Positions 10,613-19,766 of a stretch of DNA of 64,000 bases are shown one piece after another; within the stretch, counting starts at the first letter, position 1, and each line of letters begins with the position of its first letter. The DNA comes from Pseudomonas graminis. Lineage in GTDB: Bacteria; Pseudomonadota; Gammaproteobacteria; Pseudomonadales; Pseudomonadaceae. A program made the position numbers and the translations under genes. The DNA lies in assembly GCF_013201545.1 (NCBI RefSeq), contig NZ_CP053746.1:2569001-2633000 (forward strand), written 5' to 3'. The notes below the pieces were generated by a model. That model did not search any database. It worked only from the letters and a program-made list of their open reading frames with translations, and had not been told where the DNA came from.

Positions 10613-12163
10613 TCAAGCTTCTTTGAGCGCAGGCGTTTGTTGCGTCACGGCGTGATCCAGCCCCATGAACCTGCGCACGCGCTCGCCGCACTGATCGGCA
10701 AGAATCGTCTGCGGCGCGGCGTCGACCTGCACGATGCCGTTTTCCATGAAGATCACCCGGTCGGAAATCGACAGGGCGAAGTCCATCTCATGGGTGACGA
10801 TGAGCATCGTCATGCCTTCCTTCGCCAGGTCGTCGATGACCTTGAGCACATCGCCCACCAACTCCGGGTCCAGCGCAGAAGTCGGCTCGTCGAACAGCAT
10901 GATCTGCGGGTCCATCGCCAGTGCCCGGGCAATCGCCACGCGCTGTTGCTGACCGCCGGATAACTGATGGGGGTATTTGTGCGCATGGGCCAGCAGCCCG
11001 ACCTTGTCGAGCAATGCGTAGGCGCGTTGCTCGCTGACGTCCCGGTCGCGGCCGTGATAGCGCGGCGCGAGGGTCACGTTGTCGAGAATGGTGCGGTGGG
11101 GGAACAGGTTGAAGTTCTGAAACACCATACCGATGCGCTGCACGCCCCGGCGGATCTGCGGCGCGTTGGGGTTGTCGCCGGCGTGAATATAGCCTTCGCC
11201 AAACAGGATGATCTCGCCCTTGTCGATGGTCTCCAGGCTGTTGACCGTGCGAATCAGCGACGTCTTGCCCGAGCCCGACGGGCCGATGATGGAGATGACC
11301 TGCCCGGCCTCCACCTCCAGATTGATGCCCTTGAGCACTTCATGCTGCCCGTAGCTTTTGTGGATGTTGACCAGCTTCAGCGCCGGCGCCGACCCCGGTC
11401 CTGTTATCGGCTGGCGTACTACCGCGGGCTGCGCGACCAGGCTGGCGCGCAGGTGAGTCAGGGCGGTGTCGTCGAGGGTCTGCGGCTTGCGATTGCTCAG
11501 CTCAAGGTGCTGCTCCAGCCAGTGAAACAGCCAGCCGAATACCGTCACAATCATCACGTAATACACCGCGACGGCCGACAGCGTTTCCATCACCAGAAAG
11601 TTTTGCGCGTACAGGCGTTGGCCCACGGTCAGCAGTTCGGTGAGGGAAATCACTGACACGAGCGAGGTCAGTTTCACCACGGTGATGTATTCATTCACCA
11701 GCGTTGGCAGGGAGATACGGAACGCCTGGGGAATGACGATCAGACGCTGCATGCCGATCAGGCCGACACCCAGGGCGCGGCCGGCTTCTTTCTGGCCCTT
11801 GGCGACGGAGATCAGGCCGCCGCGGTGAATCTCCGCCATGTACGCCGCTTCCGTGACCACCAGCGCGAGAAGGCCGGAATAGAAAGGGTTGGACAGCACG
11901 TCGCGGGTGACCGGAAACATCTGCGGCAGGTTGTAGGTAAACACCACCAGCACCAGCAGCGGAACACTGCGGAAGAACCAGATATAAATCGACGCCGGAA
12001 CGCTGATCCAGCGCGCGGTCGACAGCTTGGCCGAGGCCAGCAGGAAACCCAGCAGCATGCCGATAAACCAGCCCAGGGCGCTGAGCTCGATCACGGTGAT
12101 GCAGGATTCCCAGAAGTCAGCGACCGAGAACAAAGAAAAAAAGTAGGACCATTCGAATTGCAT
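10613..12163 (-). CDS. Amino-acid ABC transporter, fused permease-ATPase
   Basis: 516 residues from the ATG at 12163, chosen because GAGG lies 6-7 bases upstream; an upstream GTG in frame would add two residues. Residues 1-225 are a HisMQ/GltJ-type polar amino-acid permease with several membrane segments and the EAA loop EAGRALGVGLIGMQRLIVIP (127-146). After a linker at about 226-258 comes an ABC ATPase: Walker A GPSGSGKT 294-301, signature LSGGQQQRVAIARAL 401-415, Walker B IMLFDEPTSALD 421-432, and THEMDF. These functions are usually separate genes; the fusion gives a fixed 1:1 stoichiometry. Its binding protein is encoded just upstream (12332-13150). Confidence 0.93.
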   Translation of the reverse strand: MQFEWSYFFSLFSVADFWESCITVIELSALGWFIGMLLGFLLASAKLSTARWISVPASIYIWFFRSVPLLVLVVFTYNLPQMFPVTRDVLSNPFYSGLLALVVTEAAYMAEIHRGGLISVAKGQKEAGRALGVGLIGMQRLIVIPQAFRISLPTLVNEYITVVKLTSLVSVISLTELLTVGQRLYAQNFLVMETLSAVAVYYVMIVTVFGWLFHWLEQHLELSNRKPQTLDDTALTHLRASLVAQPAVVRQPITGPGSAPALKLVNIHKSYGQHEVLKGINLEVEAGQVISIIGPSGSGKTSLIRTVNSLETIDKGEIILFGEGYIHAGDNPNAPQIRRGVQRIGMVFQNFNLFPHRTILDNVTLAPRYHGRDRDVSEQRAYALLDKVGLLAHAHKYPHQLSGGQQQRVAIARALAMDPQIMLFDEPTSALDPELVGDVLKVIDDLAKEGMTMLIVTHEMDFALSISDRVIFMENGIVQVDAAPQTILADQCGERVRRFMGLDHAVTQQTPALKEA

Positions 12164-12220
12164 ACACACACCTCAGCAGGGCGGGGCCCGGCGGGATTCT
12201 CTTATCGGACGCGCTAACCC

Positions 12221-12311
12221 TGTAGGAGTGAGCTTGCTCGCGATGACTTCGGTACAGCCGACACACCTTCATCGTCTGGCACGGCCAATCGCGAGCAAGC
12301 TCACTCCTACA
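12221..12311. repeat. REP pair (REPIN-like), inverted
   Basis: TGTAGGAGTGAGCTTGCTCG at 12221 and its inverted copy (CGAGCAAGCTCACTCCTACA) ending at 12311 face each other across about 43 bases. This is the short Pseudomonas REP family also present at 15424, 19631, 47670 and 50556. Here it separates the binding-protein gene from the permease-ATPase gene within one presumed operon and could stabilise or partly terminate the message. Confidence 0.85.
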
Positions 12312-12331
12312 CTGGGTTAAGCATCAAACCG

Positions 12332-13150
12332 TCAGTTGGCGGGCGCTTCCAGGTTGTATTTCTTCAACAGCGCAGCGTATTCGCCGGATTTTTTGGTCTC
12401 GTCGAAGGCCTTGAGCAACGCCTGATACAGCTCGTCATTGCCCTTCTTGACGTAGATGCCAAGCGTCTGCTGATAGATGGAATGCTCGGTGCTGACCACC
12501 ACGCGGCCCTTGGTGCGTTCGGCGATCATGCCGGCGGCGCCGTCGATTTCCACTTGCGCCTGCACGTTGCCCGACAGCAGCGCCTGGGTGACTTCCGGCG
12601 CAGACGGGAATTCGCTGACGGTGACCGGGCCTTTGCCCTTCGGCACGCAGTATTCGGCGGACAGCTTGTTGAACTGGGTGACCCACGTGGTGCCTTTTTC
12701 AAGGCCGATTTTCAGTCCGCACAAGTCTTCCGGCACCTTGGGTTTGAGCGGGCTGTCCTTGAGCACCATGATCGCCGCGCCGGTTACGGCGTAGGGGATG
12801 GTCTGGGCCTGGGTCTGGCGCTCCGGCGTGATGTACATGCCCGAAATGATCGCGTCGTAGTGACCGGCATTGAGGCTGAGGATCAGGCTGGAGAACTTGG
12901 TGTCGACAAACTCCGCTTTGAGGTCCATGTGCTTGGCGAGCAGGCGCGAGAGGTCAGGGTCGGCACCGACGACGTTCTTCTTCTCGTCGTAGGACTCGAA
13001 TGGCGGGTAGGTGATCTCCATGCCGACCTTGAACTGCCCGGGCGTGACCGTGGTGGCAGCCTGAGCGGCGGTTGCCGCAAACAGGGATGCGCCGAGCACC
13101 GCAGAGGCAAGCACGGTCAAGCGGACAGCAGTGTTCAGAGTGTTGCGCAT
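12332..13150 (-). CDS. Periplasmic amino-acid-binding protein of ABC transporter
   Basis: 272 residues from the ATG at 13150, with GGAG about 11 bases upstream; longer in-frame starts lack a signal peptide. A Sec signal runs to about residue 31 (LTVLASAVLGASLFAATAAQA). The family-3 solute-binding core follows: VGMEITYPPFESYDEK, then GADPDLSRLLAKHM, and LKIGLEKGTTWVTQFNK in the middle. The hinge-fold family suggests a polar amino acid or related small acid. It lies between the Fe(II) oxygenase gene and the permease-ATPase gene on the same strand, so it should feed substrate to that transporter and perhaps to the two enzymes encoded upstream. Confidence 0.92.
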   Translation of the reverse strand: MRNTLNTAVRLTVLASAVLGASLFAATAAQAATTVTPGQFKVGMEITYPPFESYDEKKNVVGADPDLSRLLAKHMDLKAEFVDTKFSSLILSLNAGHYDAIISGMYITPERQTQAQTIPYAVTGAAIMVLKDSPLKPKVPEDLCGLKIGLEKGTTWVTQFNKLSAEYCVPKGKGPVTVSEFPSAPEVTQALLSGNVQAQVEIDGAAGMIAERTKGRVVVSTEHSIYQQTLGIYVKKGNDELYQALLKAFDETKKSGEYAALLKKYNLEAPAN

Positions 13151-13223
13151 CGTCGGTGACTCCACGTCAGGAAGGTAGGCTGGGTGTGCTGAAAGTTCGG
13201 ATGAGGCAGGGCGACGCATCGCA

Positions 13224-14288
13224 TCACGATGGGGCCCGTGTCTGGTTCTTCAGGTGGCCGAAGCTCGACGGCTTGCGGGCCTTTTCGTACAACTTGATTT
13301 CGCCGTTCTCGACCTTGCGCCGCAGGTACTGGTAGGTCTGCAACGCCTGACCGAACATGTGCTCGCCGATGGTGATCTCTTCGTAGTCGGCCGTGCCCTT
13401 GTCGAACTGCGGAAGGGGCTTGATCTGGGTGTGGAAGTCGCAGGCGAAGAACAGCGGAAACGAATAGCGCTCCTCGCTGACCGTGCGTACCCGATGAGCC
13501 GTAGCAACGAACGTACCAGCGGTCATGACCTCCAGCATGTCGCCGATGTTGACCACAAACGCGCCCTCCACCGGGGGCGCGTCGATCCACTGCCCAAGGT
13601 CGTTCATCACTTCCAGCCCGGGCTTGTCGGCCAGCAGCATGGTGAAGCACTCGTAATCGGTGTGCGCACCAATTCCGGGCGCGTCCTGAGCGGCGCCGTC
13701 GAACGGGTAATGAATCAGTCGCAGCTTCGACGGCGGACGGGTGACCATCGCCTCGAAGTAGCCTTCCTCCAGGCCCAGCGCCAGCGCAAAGCCGTCGAAC
13801 AGGCGGCGGCCCAGGGCAAATACCGCCGCGTAATACGCTTCGACCGCAGGGCGAAAGCCGGGCAAGTCCGGCCACTCGTTAGCGCCGATGAGCGGGGTTT
13901 TGGCGATCACCAGCGGGTCGTCATCGCCCACTTCAAAACCGATATCGAACGCCTCTTTGTGATCCGGCTTGCCCTTGGCGTACACCTCTTCGCCCTCGGG
14001 TACGAAGCCTTTGTGGCTGCGTGAAGTGCCGATGTAGTGCTGCATTTTGTAATCCAGGGATTGGGCGAACAGGTCCTTTGCCGCCTGACGCAGACCGTCG
14101 ATCAAAGACCGCGCGATGCCGTGATTCCTGACGTACAGAAAGCCCACTTCCCGCGCCGCCTTGCCCAGTTCGTCGGCCACGGCCTGACGCAGTGCGATGT
14201 CGGGGCTGAGCAACCCCGCGATATCGACCACCGGGATGCTGCTGAAATTGGCGACCTTCGGGGCTGCCGTGTGCGACGGATCTGGCAT
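13224..14288 (-). CDS. 2-oxoglutarate/Fe(II) oxygenase, isopenicillin N synthase-like
   Basis: 354 residues, start chosen by AAGGAG 8 bases upstream of the ATG. The N-terminal DIOX_N region ([19 protein letters not shown]) is followed by the double-stranded beta-helix core. The iron ligands are His209 and Asp211 ([12 protein letters not shown]) and His265 (ATAHRV), and the RxS co-substrate motif is Arg274-Ser276. The family includes amino-acid hydroxylases, ethylene-forming enzyme and isopenicillin N synthase; the substrate cannot be read from the motifs. Context (amino-acid binding protein downstream, TIM-barrel isomerase 13 bases upstream) suggests oxidation of an imported amino acid or derivative. 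Confidence 0.9.
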   Translation of the reverse strand: MPDPSHTAAPKVANFSSIPVVDIAGLLSPDIALRQAVADELGKAAREVGFLYVRNHGIARSLIDGLRQAAKDLFAQSLDYKMQHYIGTSRSHKGFVPEGEEVYAKGKPDHKEAFDIGFEVGDDDPLVIAKTPLIGANEWPDLPGFRPAVEAYYAAVFALGRRLFDGFALALGLEEGYFEAMVTRPPSKLRLIHYPFDGAAQDAPGIGAHTDYECFTMLLADKPGLEVMNDLGQWIDAPPVEGAFVVNIGDMLEVMTAGTFVATAHRVRTVSEERYSFPLFFACDFHTQIKPLPQFDKGTADYEEITIGEHMFGQALQTYQYLRRKVENGEIKLYEKARKPSSFGHLKNQTRAPS

Positions 14289-14301
14289 GACGACACGCTC
14301 C

Positions 14302-15153
14302 TTATCGGCTTGTGGTGTGGGTGAAGCGCTGGAAATGTTCGCGTTCGGTCTGGCCCATCCCCACGTTCAGCGACCAGAGATCGGCCACCGGCACATTGGT
14401 GAAGGGCAGATGATGCAGATAGCCGTCGGCGCCGAATTCAGGCGTCATCGTGCTGACCTGATAACCGCGGGCCTGCTGGGATGTCCACACGGCTTCCCAG
14501 TGCTGCTGATGGAAAGCCAGTTCTCGGGCGTACTCGGGGGCAGCCGGATGAGGGACTTGCGGACCCTGGTCGTAGCCGACTCGGGCCTGAATGTGATGGA
14601 CGCGTTCGACAAACGCGCTGAGGTCGTCTTCCGGGTCGTCGAGCAAACGCTCGCAAGTGACGATCCAGTGGCTGATGTCGCTGGTGAAGCGTAGATCGGG
14701 CAGTTGGCGGATCAGCTCAAGGGTGACCCACGGATTGAACAGCGAGCGGGCGCGATGGGTTTCGAAAGTGACGGTCTGCCCGTGCTTGCGCGCCACCTCC
14801 AGTGCCCGACCGAAGAATTCCACCTGCTGCGGCAATTGCCAACGGTCGTTGCCGGCCAGCACGTTGACGAAGCGCGGCGCCAGTTCGGTTGACCAGGCGA
14901 GCTTCTGTTCCAGGTCGGTGAGGTGTTCCGCGGTGGTCGCTGATTGTTCTGGGAGGACGTCGTAGGCGGTGAAAACGGTGGCGATGTAAGGCACGTGATT
15001 GGCGCGCAGGAAGGCACCGAATTCCGCACGCTCGACAGGCGTCAGTGGCAGGCGTGCTTCCATGCCGTCGAACCCGGCTTCCAGCAGCTCATCCAGCGCC
15101 TGGGCCTTGCTGGCGCGATAGCCCCAGAGCGTGCGGAAGATTTCCAGTTTCAT
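14302..15153 (-). CDS. Sugar phosphate isomerase/epimerase-like TIM-barrel protein
   Basis: 283 residues of the xylose-isomerase-like TIM-barrel family (AP endonuclease 2 fold). Characteristic pieces are [16 protein letters not shown] near residue 25, a mid-protein VTFETHRAR metal-site segment (Glu and His), [10 protein letters not shown] with Asp and His ligands, and [18 protein letters not shown] sits 7 bases before the ATG. It is the first gene of the four-gene minus-strand cluster with the oxygenase, binding protein and permease-ATPase. The family acts on keto sugars, inosose-like compounds or hydroxypyruvate, and a specific substrate cannot be assigned. Confidence 0.85.
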   Translation of the reverse strand: MKLEIFRTLWGYRASKAQALDELLEAGFDGMEARLPLTPVERAEFGAFLRANHVPYIATVFTAYDVLPEQSATTAEHLTDLEQKLAWSTELAPRFVNVLAGNDRWQLPQQVEFFGRALEVARKHGQTVTFETHRARSLFNPWVTLELIRQLPDLRFTSDISHWIVTCERLLDDPEDDLSAFVERVHHIQARVGYDQGPQVPHPAAPEYARELAFHQQHWEAVWTSQQARGYQVSTMTPEFGADGYLHHLPFTNVPVADLWSLNVGMGQTEREHFQRFTHTTSR

Positions 15154-15301
15154 CGAACGTCCTCAAAGATTGCATCAAGCGGCTGACGTGTGACTCGAGA
15201 CAGGGCTTCGCCACGGCACAGGCCGAAACGGGGTACAGCGGCAGTCACATCAGAAAAGGCAATCTTCGGGCCGTGTCTCTACTGGACGGGCTCCTTTATT
15301 G

Positions 15302-15323
15302 CGGCCGATCTTAGATTCGGCCG
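15302..15323. promoter_or_regulatory. Inverted repeat CGGCCGA-N8-TCGGCCG
   Basis: A perfect 7-bp-arm inverted repeat about 150 bp upstream of the isomerase gene. It could be an operator or a hairpin in the leader. It lies 30 bases from the longer palindrome at 15354. Confidence 0.4.
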
Positions 15324-15353
15324 ATGAACGGGAAGAATAGGAAAGCTCAAATG

Positions 15354-15379
15354 CATAGTTCAGAGATTTCTGAACTATG
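15354..15379. promoter_or_regulatory. 26-bp palindromic operator candidate
   Basis: CATAGTTCAGA and TCTGAACTATG form perfect 11-bp arms around a GATT spacer. It is AT-rich compared with its surroundings and lies about 200 bp upstream of the isomerase-oxygenase-transporter cluster. The symmetry suits a dimeric repressor or activator. No T tract follows, so a terminator is unlikely. The rest of the 414-bp gap (15154-15567) holds this site, the repeat at 15302 and the REP pair at 15424. Confidence 0.55.
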
Positions 15380-15423
15380 GTCGGGAGGTGCGAGGTAGAC
15401 GCAGACTTCAGGCATGCGACGTT

Positions 15424-15507
15424 CGTGGGAGCGAGCTTGCTCGCGAATAGGTCCACCGCATCTTCAGCGCCTGAACTGCTGCATTCGTGAGCAAGCTCAC
15501 TCCCACA
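15424..15507. repeat. REP pair, inverted
   Basis: CGTGGGAGCGAGCTTGCTCG at 15424 faces GAGCAAGCTCACTCCCACA ending at 15507. It belongs to the same short REP family as 12221. It sits just beyond the stop of the LysR gene. Confidence 0.85.
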
Positions 15508-15567
15508 GGATCGCGTTTCATCCGCAGGCAAGTTGGGCGCTACCCCTATCTGCAGCCGACTTAGCAT

Positions 15568-16515
15568 TCAATCCACAAACGTCATCCGATCCGCCTCGCC
15601 CAACAGAAACCCCTGATTGCGCTCGGTAGCCTCACGGATGTAATCCCACAACAACGTGATCCGCTTGAGCTTCCTCAAGTCCTCCCGGCAATACATCCAG
15701 AACTGCCGCGTGATATCCACCTCACTTTCCAGCATCGGCAGCAGCCGTGAATCCTGTGCCGCCAGAAAGCACGGCAGGATCGCCAGCGCTCGTCCCTGCA
15801 ATGCGGCGACGTATTGGGCGATGACACTGGTGCTGCGCAGGGTGGCGTGGGCGCCGGGGAGCAGGTTGCTGAGGTAGAGCAATTCCGAACTGAAGGCCAG
15901 GTCGTCGACGTAGCTGATGAACGGATGGTCGGCGAGGTCTTCGGTCCTGAGAATCGGCGCGTGGTTGTCGAGATAATCCTGGGTGGCGTAGAGCCTGAGG
16001 CTGTAGTCGCACAGTTTGCAGCACACGTAAGGCCCGTGCTCCGGACGCTCCAGCGCGATGACGATATCGGCCTCGCGCTTGGACAGGCTGATGAAGTGCG
16101 GCAGCGGCAGGATGTCGACAGAGATGGCCGGGTACGTGTCGGTGAAGTGACTGAGTTGCGGGGTGATGAAGAAGCTGCCGAAGCCTTCGGTACAGCCCAT
16201 GCGCACATGCCCCGACAACGCGACGCCGGAGCCGGAAACCTGCTCGCAGGCCAGGTGCAGCGTGCTTTCGATGGACTCGGCCGCGCCCAGTAATCGCTGG
16301 CCTTCAGCGGTGAGGATGAAGCCGTTGTTGCGGGATTTCTCGAACAGCAACGTGCCCAGTGAAGTCTCTAGAGAGCTGATCCGTCGCGACACCGTGGTGT
16401 AGTCCACCGCCAGGCGATTGGCCGCGGAACTGGCCTTGCGCGTGCGCGCCACTTCGAGAAAAAACTTCAGGTCATCCCAGTTCAGTGCGCTCAGGGACGT
16501 GATGTTTTTTTGCAT
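15568..16515 (-). CDS. LysR-family transcriptional regulator
   Basis: 315 residues from the ATG at 16515. The open frame continues upstream through the divergent gene, but only this start gives a normal LysR protein. The N-terminal winged helix-turn-helix reads NWDDLKFFLEVARTRKASSAANRL then VDYTTVSRRISSLETSLGTLLFEK, and the effector-binding domain occupies the remainder. It is divergent from the MHS transporter-mmsA-mmsB genes, the usual arrangement for a LysR protein controlling its neighbour. That suggests control by a valine-pathway or related acid metabolite. P. aeruginosa mmsAB is instead controlled by the AraC-type MmsR, so this regulator class would differ. Confidence 0.93.
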   Translation of the reverse strand: MQKNITSLSALNWDDLKFFLEVARTRKASSAANRLAVDYTTVSRRISSLETSLGTLLFEKSRNNGFILTAEGQRLLGAAESIESTLHLACEQVSGSGVALSGHVRMGCTEGFGSFFITPQLSHFTDTYPAISVDILPLPHFISLSKREADIVIALERPEHGPYVCCKLCDYSLRLYATQDYLDNHAPILRTEDLADHPFISYVDDLAFSSELLYLSNLLPGAHATLRSTSVIAQYVAALQGRALAILPCFLAAQDSRLLPMLESEVDITRQFWMYCREDLRKLKRITLLWDYIREATERNQGFLLGEADRMTFVD

Positions 16516-16530
16516 GTTGAACCTGCTTTT

Positions 16531-16559
16531 ATGTGCGTTCTTATTAGAAGTTTGCACAT
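16531..16559. promoter_or_regulatory. LysR-type operator candidate
   Basis: Nested dyad: outer ATGTGC / GCACAT and inner TTCT-N4-AGAA, containing T-N11-A-like spacing. It lies 16 bp upstream of the LysR start and about 145 bp upstream of the divergent transporter gene. This fits an autoregulatory recognition site, inferred from position and symmetry only. Confidence 0.5.
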
Positions 16560-16701
16560 CTATACTCCGAAGCGCGGCCGGATCCAACCTGCCCGTCAAC
16601 GCCTGTTGCAGCTGCTGAAACCAACGAGGTAACGCCCCGGCAAATCGCCCCATCCCACATGCCATAACACCCTGCACAACAATAAATAAGCGGAGGAGTT
16701 T

Positions 16702-18030
16702 ATGAAGAACGCTATTACGGCGGACGCTGGCGCACTCAATGCCGGCCCCGTAAAAAACGCTCGATCCTACCGGCTTGCCGGCGCGGCGAGCATGGCTGGC
16801 ACGACCATCGAGTGGTACGACTTTTTCCTCTACGGCACTGCTGCCGCACTGATCTTCAACAAGATTTTCTTCCCTGCACTGGACCCGATCATCGGTGTGC
16901 TGGCGGCGTTCGCCACCTACGCCGTGGGCTTTCTCGGCCGGCCACTGGGCGGCATCGTGTTCGGCCATTTCGGCGACAAGATCGGGCGCAAGTCCATGCT
17001 CCTGTTCACGCTGATGCTGATGGGTATTCCAACCATCATCATCGGCCTGATCCCGACCTACGAGCAGATCGGCTATTGGGCCGCAGTGTTGCTCGTCGCG
17101 ATGCGTTTCTTGCAGGGCATGGCGGTCGGCGGCGAGTGGGGCGGGGCGGTGCTGATGGCCGTCGAACATGCGCCCGAAGGCCGCAAGGGTTTCTACGGCA
17201 GCCTGCCGCAAACCGGCGTTGGCGCAGGGCTGGTGCTGGCGTCCCTGGCCATGGGCATGGTCGCCAAATTGCCAGAGGCCGACATGTTGAGTTGGGGTTG
17301 GCGCATTCCGTTTCTGGCCAGCGTCGTGCTGCTGGGCGTGGGCTGGTTGATTCGCCTGAAAGTCCCGGAGTCGCCCGATTTCGAGAAGCTCAAGAAGGAC
17401 AACATCGCCGTCAAGGTGCCGCTGTTCAAAGTGTTCCGCGAACACCCGAAAGAAACCCTGACCATCATCGGCGCGCGCACGGCCGAGAACGCCTGGTTTT
17501 ACATGTCGGTGACCTTCGCACTGGCGTACGCCGCCAACCAGTTGCTCATCCCCCGCGCCGACGTGCTGAGCGCGATCACTGCCGGCGCTGCGCTGTCCCT
17601 GGTGACAATGCCGCTGTGTGGGCACCTGTCCGACAAGGTCGGTCAGAAACGTCTTTATTTCGCCGGGCTTCTGCTGCTCTGCGCCTTCGTTTATCCGTTC
17701 TTCGCCATGCTTGGCACCCGCGAACCGCAGATGGTGTGGTGGGCGATGGTGCTGGCGGTGGGCGTGGTCTTCCCGATCCTGTATGCGCCGGAATCCCTCT
17801 TATTTGCCCGGCAGTTTCCGGCGGAAATTCGCTACAGCGGCATCTCCGTCTCGGTGCAGTTAGCGGGCGTCCTGGGCGGCGGATTTGCGCCAATGATCGC
17901 CACGCAATTGCTGGCCATGGGCGGCGGCAGTCCGCACTACGTGATCGTTTACCTGATCGGCATGGCGTTGGTGGCATTGGTCTGTACCGCGCTGATGAAG
18001 CGTGATCCGCCCCGCCATCGCGCTGCCTGA
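16702..18030 (+). CDS. MFS transporter, metabolite:H+ symporter (MHS) type
   Basis: 442 residues with about 12 membrane segments. Family marks are GTTIEWYDFFLYGTAAALIF near residues 32-52, the loop GHFGDKIGRKSML after segment 2, RFLQGMAVGGEWGGAVLMAVE near 135-155, and the second-half repeat GHLSDKVGQKRLY. A strong ribosome site (GGAGGAG) precedes the ATG. MHS proteins import organic acids and osmolytes such as citrate, alpha-ketoglutarate, shikimate or proline/betaine by proton symport. Being first in line with mmsA and mmsB, it probably imports a branched-chain acid intermediate or related acid; this is inference. Confidence 0.93.
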   Translation: MKNAITADAGALNAGPVKNARSYRLAGAASMAGTTIEWYDFFLYGTAAALIFNKIFFPALDPIIGVLAAFATYAVGFLGRPLGGIVFGHFGDKIGRKSMLLFTLMLMGIPTIIIGLIPTYEQIGYWAAVLLVAMRFLQGMAVGGEWGGAVLMAVEHAPEGRKGFYGSLPQTGVGAGLVLASLAMGMVAKLPEADMLSWGWRIPFLASVVLLGVGWLIRLKVPESPDFEKLKKDNIAVKVPLFKVFREHPKETLTIIGARTAENAWFYMSVTFALAYAANQLLIPRADVLSAITAGAALSLVTMPLCGHLSDKVGQKRLYFAGLLLLCAFVYPFFAMLGTREPQMVWWAMVLAVGVVFPILYAPESLLFARQFPAEIRYSGISVSVQLAGVLGGGFAPMIATQLLAMGGGSPHYVIVYLIGMALVALVCTALMKRDPPRHRAA

Positions 18031-18043
18031 AATCGACTTTTTT

Positions 18044-18067
18044 CAGCGCGCCCACGCTGGCGCGCTG
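18044..18067 (+). other. Intercistronic hairpin between transporter and mmsA
   Basis: CAGCGCGCC and GGCGCGCTG form a perfect 9-bp stem with a CACGCT loop. No T tract follows, so it is more likely an mRNA stability or processing element than a terminator. Confidence 0.5.
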
Positions 18068-18087
18068 CCTTGAATGGAGCAATGGCA

Positions 18088-19614
18088 ATGAACGTGTCAC
18101 TGAACAAAAACAACACCACCGTGGCCCGCGTGAAGCTGCTGATCGGCGGCGAATGGGTTGAGTCGCAAACCACCGAGTGGCTCGACGTGGTCAACCCCGC
18201 CACCCAGGAAGTGCTGGCCCACGTGCCGTTCGCCACGGCCGCTGAGGTCGATGCCGCTGTCGCCGCTGCGCAGAAGGCATTCACCACCTGGCGGCACACG
18301 CCGATTGGCGCCCGCATGCGCATCATGCTCAAGTTGCAGGCGCTGATTCGCGAACATTCCAAGCGCATCGCCGTCGTGCTCAGCGCCGAACAGGGCAAGA
18401 CCATTGCGGATGCCGAGGGCGATATCTTCCGCGGTCTGGAAGTGGTCGAGCACGCGTGCTCCATCGGTACGCTGCAGATGGGCGAATTCGCTGAAAACGT
18501 AGCCGGTGGCGTCGACACCTACACGCTGCGTCAACCCATCGGCGTCTGCGCGGGGATCACGCCTTTCAACTTCCCGGCGATGATCCCGCTGTGGATGTTC
18601 CCGATGGCCATCGCCTGCGGCAACACCTTCGTGCTCAAGCCGTCCGAGCAAGACCCGATGTCGACCATGCTGCTGGTGGAACTGGCGGTTGAGGCGGGTG
18701 TGCCGGCGGGCGTGCTCAATGTCGTGCACGGCGGCAAAGAAGTGGTCGACGGGATCTGCACCCACAAGGACATCAAGGCGGTGTCCTTCGTCGGCTCGAC
18801 GGCGGTGGGCACTCACGTTTACGAGCTGGCGGGCAAACACGGCAAACGTGTGCAGTCGATGATGGGCGCGAAGAACCATGCCGTTGTGCTGCCTGATGCC
18901 AATCGCGAGCAGACCCTCAACGCGCTGGTCGGCGCCGGTTTCGGTGCGGCGGGTCAGCGCTGTATGGCGACGTCGGCGGTGGTGATGGTCGGCGCGGCGA
19001 AGCAGTGGATTCCCGATCTGAAGGCGCTGGCGCAGAAGCTCAAGGTGAATGCGGGAAGCGAGCCGGGCACCGATGTCGGGCCGGTGATTTCCAGGCGCGC
19101 GAAACAGCGAATTCTTGATCTGATCGAAAGCGGCGTTCAGGAAGGCGCCACCCTCGGACTGGACGGGCGCGACATCACGGTGGCGGGCTACGAGGACGGC
19201 AACTTCGTCGGGCCGACGCTTTTCACCGGCGTGACCACCGAAATGCAGATATACACGCAGGAAATCTTCGGGCCAGTGCTTGTGGTGCTGGAAGTCGACA
19301 CGCTGGATCAGGCCATCGCGCTGGTCAACGCCAACCCGTTCGGCAACGGCGTCGGGCTGTTCACCCAGAGCGGTGCGGCGGCACGCAAATTCCAGAGTGA
19401 GATCGACGTGGGTCAGGTCGGCATCAACATTCCGATTCCCGTGCCGGTGCCATTCTTCAGCTTCACCGGTTCGCGTGGTTCGAAGCTGGGGGATCTGGGG
19501 CCGTACGGCAAACAGGTGGTGCAGTTCTACACTCAGACCAAGACCGTCACCAGCCGCTGGTTCGATGACGACAGCGTGAATGACGGCGTGAATACGACGA
19601 TCAACTTGCGTTGA
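18088..19614 (+). CDS. mmsA: Methylmalonate-semialdehyde dehydrogenase (CoA-acylating)
   Basis: 508 residues from the ATG at 18088, chosen because GGAG lies 8 bases upstream; an ATG at 18082 and a TTG at 18070 are in frame but badly spaced. It is an aldehyde dehydrogenase of the MmsA/IolA branch: PIGVCAGITPFNFPAMIPLW, the NAD-binding FVGSTAVGTHVYE, the catalytic Cys292 in GQRCMA, and QEIFGPVLVVLEV. It converts methylmalonate semialdehyde to propionyl-CoA with NAD+ and CoA in valine catabolism, and malonate semialdehyde to acetyl-CoA. It is followed by mmsB, the preceding step of the same route. Confidence 0.95.
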   Translation: MNVSLNKNNTTVARVKLLIGGEWVESQTTEWLDVVNPATQEVLAHVPFATAAEVDAAVAAAQKAFTTWRHTPIGARMRIMLKLQALIREHSKRIAVVLSAEQGKTIADAEGDIFRGLEVVEHACSIGTLQMGEFAENVAGGVDTYTLRQPIGVCAGITPFNFPAMIPLWMFPMAIACGNTFVLKPSEQDPMSTMLLVELAVEAGVPAGVLNVVHGGKEVVDGICTHKDIKAVSFVGSTAVGTHVYELAGKHGKRVQSMMGAKNHAVVLPDANREQTLNALVGAGFGAAGQRCMATSAVVMVGAAKQWIPDLKALAQKLKVNAGSEPGTDVGPVISRRAKQRILDLIESGVQEGATLGLDGRDITVAGYEDGNFVGPTLFTGVTTEMQIYTQEIFGPVLVVLEVDTLDQAIALVNANPFGNGVGLFTQSGAAARKFQSEIDVGQVGINIPIPVPVPFFSFTGSRGSKLGDLGPYGKQVVQFYTQTKTVTSRWFDDDSVNDGVNTTINLR

Positions 19615-19630
19615 TTGCGATGCGCTTTGA

Positions 19631-19717
19631 GCGGGCCTTCGCCTGCTCGCGATCGCGTTGCGTCATTCAGCGTTTTGCCATCTGAACGATCGCTTCGCGA
19701 GCAAGCTCGCTCCCACA
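19631..19717. repeat. REP pair between mmsA and mmsB, left arm degenerate
   Basis: The right copy (CGCGAGCAAGCTCGCTCCCACA, ending at 19717) is canonical. The left copy (GCGGGCCTTCGCCTGCTCGC, from 19631) is diverged in its outer half. The pair lies inside the presumed mmsAB operon. Confidence 0.75.
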
Positions 19718-19766
19718 AGGGGCCTGCGTCACCTGTGGAACTGGAACTGAACAAGGAGAACAACAA

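Noticed and set aside
16516..17625. Upstream extension of the LysR gene to a 685-residue protein
   Set aside because: The added region is antisense to the MHS transporter and is His/Gln/Arg-rich; the ATG at 16515 gives a normal 315-residue LysR protein.
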